19,521 nt of DNA. Source: an uncultured Collinsella sp. (GTDB lineage: Bacteria; Actinomycetota; Coriobacteriia; Coriobacteriales; Coriobacteriaceae). Both the position numbers and the translations under genes were made by a program. The DNA lies in NCBI GenBank assembly GCA_902493855.1, contig CABUQV010000030.1, positions 1-19,521 of the forward strand. Direction: 5' to 3'. The notes below the pieces were generated by a model, which made no database searches, was not told where the DNA came from, and saw only the letters and a program-made list of their open reading frames with translations. Below, one piece after another: positions 16,584 through 19,521 of the stretch (the first letter of the stretch is position 1; every line of letters begins with the position of its first letter).

Positions 16584-16607
16584 ATACGTATCTGAACTAA
16601 CTGTCCA
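16584..16607 (-). repeat. Right terminal inverted repeat
   Basis: Ends GAACTAACTGTCCA and is the inverted partner of 16403-16426, with one mismatch. Confidence 0.75.
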
Positions 16608-16619
16608 CCCCATACAAGA

Positions 16620-16645
16620 CGTGCCGCCCCAAAAGGGACGGCACG
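16620..16645. repeat. Hairpin downstream of rubrerythrin
   Basis: CGTGCCG (16620-16626) pairs with CGGCACG (16639-16645). After one mismatch, CCC (16628-16630) pairs with GGG (16635-16637) around an AAAA loop. No clear T-run follows on either strand, so terminator function is uncertain. Confidence 0.45.
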
Positions 16646-16693
16646 CAAACTTATAATCAGCTTTTCTGTAGCGAGCACGCGACGACCCAACGC

Positions 16694-16788
16694 CGGAGCG
16701 CAGGGCGGGGAAATACCTTTGCCTCGCGCGACCCTGCGGAGCCGTGAGCGAGAGGGGAAGGCAATCCGGCCTCCCGCCCTGAACTCCG
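16694..16788. repeat. Long imperfect hairpin of about 95 nt, possible structured RNA or intergenic repeat
   Basis: Nested complementary arms: CGGAG (16694-16698) with CTCCG (16784-16788), CAGGGCGGG (16701-16709) with CCCGCCCTG (16773-16781), TTGCCT (16719-16724) with AGGCAA (16759-16764), and CGC (16725-16727) with GCG (16748-16750). They are separated by small symmetric interior loops. It starts 20 bp past the rubrerythrin stop codon on the minus strand, so it would fold in that gene's 3' untranslated region. It could equally be a dispersed REP-like repeat. Confidence 0.5.
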
Positions 16789-16807
16789 CAGCAGCCCGCA
16801 CCAAGCG

Positions 16808-17347
16808 CTAGTAGTTCACCACCTGCTCCTCAAAGTACGCCTTCGGGTGGTTGCACACCGGGCACACCTCGGGCGCTTCGGCACCCACATGTAGGTGCCC
16901 GCAGTTCAGGCACTTCCATACCTTCACGCCCTCGCGCTCAAACACCTCGCCCGACTCAATGCGCTCGACAAGCTTGTTGTAGCGCTCCTCGTGAGCCTTC
17001 TCGACAGCACCGACGCCGCGGAACTTTGCGGCAATCTCGGCAAAGCCCTCCTCCTCGGCGGTCTTGGCAAACTCGTCGTACATCGTGGTCCACTCGTAGT
17101 TCTCGCCCGCAGCGGCATCACGCAAGTTGTCCAAGGTGTCGGGAACGGCGCCGTCGTGCAGATACTTAAACCACAGCTTGGCGTGCTCGGACTCATTGCC
17201 TGCGGTCTCGGCAAAGATATTCGAGATCTGAACGTAGCCGTCCTTTTTGGCCTTAGATGCGTAGTAGCGATACTTGGTGTGCGCCTGGGACTCACCGGCA
17301 AAAGCGGTCTCGAGGTTCTTCTTGGTTTGGGAGTTCTCAAAATCCAT
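16808..17347 (-). CDS. Rubrerythrin
   Basis: A 179-residue rubrerythrin, a cytoplasmic non-haem diiron peroxidase that reduces hydrogen peroxide and protects anaerobes. The N-terminal four-helix bundle carries diiron ligands in AGESQAHTKY (E19), NESEHAK (E52, H55), the acidic AEEEGF segment (98-100) and EKAHEERY (E116). The C-terminal rubredoxin-like domain has C146-x2-C149 and C162-x2-C165. Length is slightly shorter than the Desulfovibrio type (about 191). Start: ATG at 17347 with GAAGGGAAG upstream; an in-frame start at 17368 adds seven non-conserved residues. It follows the MutY-like gene by 114 bp on the same strand, within a redox/repair cluster headed by an Rrf2 regulator. Confidence 0.95.
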   Translation of the reverse strand: MDFENSQTKKNLETAFAGESQAHTKYRYYASKAKKDGYVQISNIFAETAGNESEHAKLWFKYLHDGAVPDTLDNLRDAAAGENYEWTTMYDEFAKTAEEEGFAEIAAKFRGVGAVEKAHEERYNKLVERIESGEVFEREGVKVWKCLNCGHLHVGAEAPEVCPVCNHPKAYFEEQVVNY

Positions 17348-17461
17348 AGGTGTACTTCCCTTCAACACATGCCGCCCACAGACTTTGAGCGGCCTTGCTT
17401 TAAGGATGCCCTCATGCCGAGAATTTAAACCTTACAATCCCGTTCTTCAGATTCGAGTGAG

Positions 17462-18367
17462 CTACACACTCAGCCAACGATCGCCCTCGGAGCCGCAAAA
17501 GCCCTCGCGCTCCAGATCGGCAAGAATGCTTGTGACCAGCTCGCGCTCGACCGGCTCTCGGCCGGCTGCCGTCTCCATCTCGTTAACGCCTGCAACGGCT
17601 TCATCGAGCGTAATACCTGCCGGTTGCCCATCGCGCGCCGCCAGCAGCATGCGCACAATGTGGGCGCGCTTTTGGCGACGCGAGCCCTCAAACTTGGACT
17701 GACGACTATAGCCCGCCGACCGCCTGGACGGATTGGGCAGCGTCTTTTTAAGATACGCGCCGTAATCCAGCAACGCGTAATACCATGCGCGCGGCGTGTC
17801 GGCATCGTCTTGAGGCACGGCAAAGGGCGCAATCTCATCCGCCGCCGCACCAGGGGCCGCCGGACAGGCGGCTTGAATCAGCGGCACCAGCTCGCGATCG
17901 GGAACGGCCGGCACATCGGGAAAGAAATGATGCAAAAAGACCGTGCGCACATTGGTCTCTAGATACACGCCTGGAAGATCAAACGCAAACGAACGGATGC
18001 CCTGCGCCGTTGCCGGGCCAATGCCGGGCAGAGCGACCAAGTCACGCGTCTCACGCGGAAACTCCCCGTCCCAGTCCTCTACAACGCGCTGAGCGGCCCC
18101 ATGAAGCGCCAGAGCGCGTCGGTTGTAGCCCATGCCCTGCCAAGCGTCCAAAACATCGGAAGGCGCGGCCTGGGCAAGCGCCTGCACAGTCGGAAAACGA
18201 TCGAGCCACACCGGCATGCGCGCCTCCACACGCGGCACCTGCGTTTGCTGCAGCATGACCTCAGAAAGCCAAATGATGTACGGATCGCGTGTGCGGCGCC
18301 ACGGAAGGTCGCGATAACGCAGGACCCCTTCCGAACGAATCATCGAACGAAAGGGGTCCTGAATCAT
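17462..18367 (-). CDS. MutY-like adenine DNA glycosylase lacking the Fe-S cluster
   Basis: A 301-residue HhH-GPD DNA glycosylase related to MutY, which removes adenine opposite 8-oxoguanine. The catalytic glutamate motif WLSEVMLQQTQV (E36) and the hairpin LPGIGPATAQ (113-122) are typical. However, the usual L-D-G-N-V is L136-E137-T-N-V, so the second catalytic aspartate is replaced by Glu. The four-cysteine Fe-S loop is absent; only C168 and C291 exist, and the region after LLDYGAYLKK is basic (SRRSAGYSRQSKFEGSRRQKR). In place of the NUDIX-like 8-oxoG reader, the C-terminus (about 230-300) looks like a winged helix. It is thus a divergent MutY relative, and its specificity may differ. Start: ATG at 18367 with AAGGAG 7 nt upstream. 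It lies 21 bp after the Rrf2 gene, so co-transcription is likely. Confidence 0.85.
   Translation of the reverse strand: MIQDPFRSMIRSEGVLRYRDLPWRRTRDPYIIWLSEVMLQQTQVPRVEARMPVWLDRFPTVQALAQAAPSDVLDAWQGMGYNRRALALHGAAQRVVEDWDGEFPRETRDLVALPGIGPATAQGIRSFAFDLPGVYLETNVRTVFLHHFFPDVPAVPDRELVPLIQAACPAAPGAAADEIAPFAVPQDDADTPRAWYYALLDYGAYLKKTLPNPSRRSAGYSRQSKFEGSRRQKRAHIVRMLLAARDGQPAGITLDEAVAGVNEMETAAGREPVERELVTSILADLEREGFCGSEGDRWLSV
18320..18361. promoter_or_regulatory. Hairpin in the first codons of the MutY-like gene
   Basis: An 11-bp perfect inverted repeat (18320-18330 with 18351-18361, core AGGACCCCTT/AAGGGGTCCT) starts at the third codon of the minus-strand gene and encloses a second in-frame ATG. 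The loop holds the direct repeat CGAACGA (18332-18338, 18344-18350). In mRNA this stem would sit close to the start codon and could hinder initiation or act as an attenuator. It may also be chance in coding sequence. Confidence 0.4.
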
Positions 18368-18388
18368 GGCTATGCTCCTTATGCGGCG

Positions 18389-18874
18389 CTATTCCTCCCG
18401 GTAAGCGCACGCGCAGGTGGCGTACTCGGGAAACGCTTCGCGGTCGGCGAACTTGGGATCGACGGCCGGGAACTGGCGATGGGCAACGATGTCGCCGAGC
18501 GAAACGGAATCGAGGTAGTCGCGCATCAACGCCTGGGCTCCGGCCCACAGGGGATGATAGCAGCACGCGCCCATGCGCGCACAGTCACCATCGGGCGCGG
18601 TGCAATCGTTCATAACCATAGGACCCTGAACGGCCTCGACGACCTGGCGGATAGTGACGTCGTCCGGACTGACCTTGAGACGCATGCCACCGTGGACGCC
18701 ACGCAGGCTCTCCACAATACCGGCCTGGACCAAACCGTGCTGAATCGAGCGGGCAAACGAATACGGGACATTGACCTCTTCGGCAGCGGTGCGAACAGAA
18801 AGCAAACGCTCCGGATCCTCGGCAAGCATCGCCAGCATGCGAAGGGCGTAATCAGTCTTCCTCGATATGTCCAT
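18389..18874 (-). CDS. Rrf2-family transcriptional regulator with candidate Fe-S cysteines
   Basis: A 161-residue Rrf2-family DNA-binding regulator (relatives: IscR, NsrR, RsrR). The winged helix-turn-helix is residues 1-70 (MDISRKTDYALRMLAMLAE, VPYSFARSIQHGLVQAGIVESLRGVHGG). Candidate cluster ligands are C91, C98 and C104 (with C105 adjacent), spaced C-x6-C-x5-C-C, close to the IscR/NsrR pattern C-x5-C-x5-C. The C-terminal CAC (C154, C156) is an unusual extra. It is expected to sense redox state, nitric oxide or Fe-S status. Start: ATG at 18874 with AAAGGGGA 5 nt upstream; a longer in-frame start at 18982 adds 36 non-family residues. It heads a likely two-gene unit with the MutY-like glycosylase (21 bp gap). 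Confidence 0.88.
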   Translation of the reverse strand: MDISRKTDYALRMLAMLAEDPERLLSVRTAAEEVNVPYSFARSIQHGLVQAGIVESLRGVHGGMRLKVSPDDVTIRQVVEAVQGPMVMNDCTAPDGDCARMGACCYHPLWAGAQALMRDYLDSVSLGDIVAHRQFPAVDPKFADREAFPEYATCACAYREE

Positions 18875-19034
18875 TTTTCCCCTTTCAAGGAATACGAACA
18901 GCTCGAACGAGCTCCGGGGCCGAGCTTGTGTCGAGACGCTAAATGACCGCCAGGACATCCAAATGGTAAATCGGATATCCACTGAGTGCCGCGCTTGGAG
19001 CGAAATGCATCAGATGCGGCGCACAGTGCAATTT

Positions 19035-19079
19035 AGTATAACCTAACCCCCTGTCTCGTAGAACAGGTGTTGCGCAACA
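19035..19079 (-). promoter_or_regulatory. Possible promoter and operator of the Rrf2 gene
   Basis: On the minus strand TATACT (19040-19035) matches a -10 box and lies about 160 nt upstream of the Rrf2 start codon. TGTTGCGCAACA (19068-19079) is a perfect 12-bp palindrome 28 bp further upstream, where a regulator could bind. The -35 region is not convincing, so the assignment is tentative. Confidence 0.3.
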
Positions 19080-19192
19080 AAGCTGTTGTTCAGACAGATA
19101 TACTTATTAGATTTTACTTGCGTTCCCGAAGGCGCGGGGATTCTGGGCGAAGATGCACCAGGGCGATCGTTCTATCGAAACAAAGTGCATCA

Positions 19193-19225
19193 AACGCAAA
19201 AAGCCACGTCCGAAGACGTGGCTTT
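19193..19225 (-). terminator. Terminator of tRNA-Asp
   Basis: AAAGCCACGTC (19200-19210) pairs with GACGTGGCTTT (19215-19225), an 11-bp stem capped on the minus strand by a C(UUCG)G tetraloop. TTTTTGCGTTT follows on that strand. It begins 9 nt after the encoded CCA of the tRNA. Confidence 0.88.
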
Positions 19226-19233
19226 AATTGCGT

Positions 19234-19311
<78 letters not shown>

Positions 19312-19357
19312 AGGCAGACGTTCGCGTTTGTTTCCGCTCGCGTGCGCTGCGGGGATT

Positions 19358-19387
19358 AGTATACACAGAAGTCTGTCCGGCGCGCAA
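19358..19387 (-). promoter_or_regulatory. Probable promoter of tRNA-Asp
   Basis: On the minus strand TTGCGC (19387-19382) and TATACT (19363-19358) are separated by 18 bp, with the tRNA 5' end 46 bp downstream. Just upstream, 19391-19409 is a run of A and T tracts (reading AAAAAATTTTTCAAAAAA on the minus strand), typical of the UP elements of strong stable-RNA promoters. Confidence 0.55.
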
Positions 19388-19481
19388 CAACTTTTTTGAA
19401 AAATTTTTTGGGGCCATCCGGGAGGGCTTCCGGGGCTGAGGGCGGGCGTTAAGTTTGCTGCTCTACAGTCCTGCGCAAGAC

Positions 19482-19504
19482 GGAAAGCACATTAAGTGCT
19501 TTCC
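19482..19504. terminator. Hairpin at right edge, possible terminator
   Basis: GGAAAGCAC (19482-19490) pairs perfectly with GTGCTTTCC (19496-19504) around a 5-nt loop. It is followed by TTTGCG on the plus strand and by GTCTTG on the minus strand. It may end a gene that lies outside the window; direction is uncertain. The rest of 19312-19521 shows no gene. Confidence 0.35.
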
Positions 19505-19521
19505 TTTGCGTGCGGAACTCG

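Larger units (their letters stand above)
16403..16607. mobile_element. MITE-like element with 24-bp terminal inverted repeats
   Basis: A 205 bp segment is bounded by 24-bp inverted repeats, 16403-16426 and 16584-16607, matching at 23 of 24 positions. Both outer ends read TGGACAG/CTGTCCA. The pairing stops abruptly both outside and inside the repeats, as in transposon termini and unlike a simple terminator stem. The flanks CACCC|TGG and CCA|CCCC could hold a short CCC or ACCCY target duplication, which is not decisive. No transposase fits inside, so it would be a non-autonomous (MITE-like) element or an internally deleted insertion sequence. The left repeat runs into a TATAAT (16424-16429), so an outward or inward promoter is possible. 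Family not recognised. Confidence 0.55.
16087..16807. other. 720-bp non-coding stretch with element, hairpins and terminator
   Basis: No convincing gene lies here. From left to right it holds an AT-richer 5' leader of the one-helix membrane protein gene (16087-16330), a GC-rich stretch, and an intrinsic terminator (16367-16390). After these come a 205 bp element with terminal inverted repeats (16403-16607), a 7-bp stem hairpin (16620-16645) and a long imperfect hairpin (16694-16788). Two open minus-strand frames inside it lack family resemblance and ribosome sites. Confidence 0.7.
18875..19233. other. Non-coding region between the Rrf2 gene and tRNA-Asp
   Basis: No gene is seen. The part next to the Rrf2 gene is its leader, with the short palindrome AGCTCG-AA-CGAGCT at 18900-18913. 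A minus-strand TATACT (19035-19040) and a 12-bp palindrome (19068-19079) may form the Rrf2 promoter and operator. The right end holds the tRNA-Asp terminator (19200-19225). No small open frame with a ribosome site was noticed. Confidence 0.6.

Noticed and set aside
16439..16804. 121-codon minus-strand frame across the hairpin and the inverted-repeat element
   Set aside because: No ribosome site, composition unlike the other proteins, and it runs through two structured non-coding elements. A CPLCG pair of cysteines alone is not enough.

Overview
The window is about 19.5 kb of GC-rich bacterial chromosome, almost entirely coding and with nearly all genes on the minus strand. Gene content (Mfd, MutY-like glycosylase, rubrerythrin, Rrf2 regulator, RmuC, a fructosamine-type deglycase), base composition and AGGAGG-like ribosome sites suggest an anaerobic gut actinobacterium, most likely a Coriobacteriia member such as Collinsella. 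That assignment is inference from the protein sequences as I recognise them; no rRNA or other formal marker is present.

Layout, left to right. 1-2051: a FrlB/FraB-like SIS-domain sugar-phosphate deglycase (minus) diverges from a GntR/UTRA regulator (plus); the ~205 bp between them carries repeated GCATACAA motifs that look like operators. 2073-8366: a GNAT acetyltransferase, a strong terminator, then a probable operon read leftwards as mfd, a PAP2 membrane phosphatase and a threonine aldolase. 8397-10266: a terminator, a stand-alone glutathionylspermidine-synthase-like ATP-grasp protein and a 44-residue zinc-ribbon protein. 10386-14398: endonuclease III (nth), an ABC exporter half-transporter and rmuC.

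14450-16807 is the accessory part. It holds a two-gene module (AbiEii/DUF6036-type nucleotidyltransferase plus HTH protein) joined by a TTGA overlap with a TTG start, a small one-helix membrane protein, and a 720 bp non-coding stretch. That stretch contains a 205 bp element bounded by 24 bp terminal inverted repeats (23/24 matching), a long imperfect hairpin of about 95 nt and a clear intrinsic terminator.

16808-18874 is a redox and DNA-repair neighbourhood: rubrerythrin, a MutY-like glycosylase that has lost its iron-sulfur cluster and carries a different C-terminal domain, and a cysteine-containing Rrf2 regulator. 19234-19311 is tRNA-Asp(GTC) with its own promoter and a UUCG-loop terminator.

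The most interesting items are the Fe-S-less MutY-like gene under an Rrf2 regulator, the terminal-inverted-repeat element, and the nucleotidyltransferase/HTH module.
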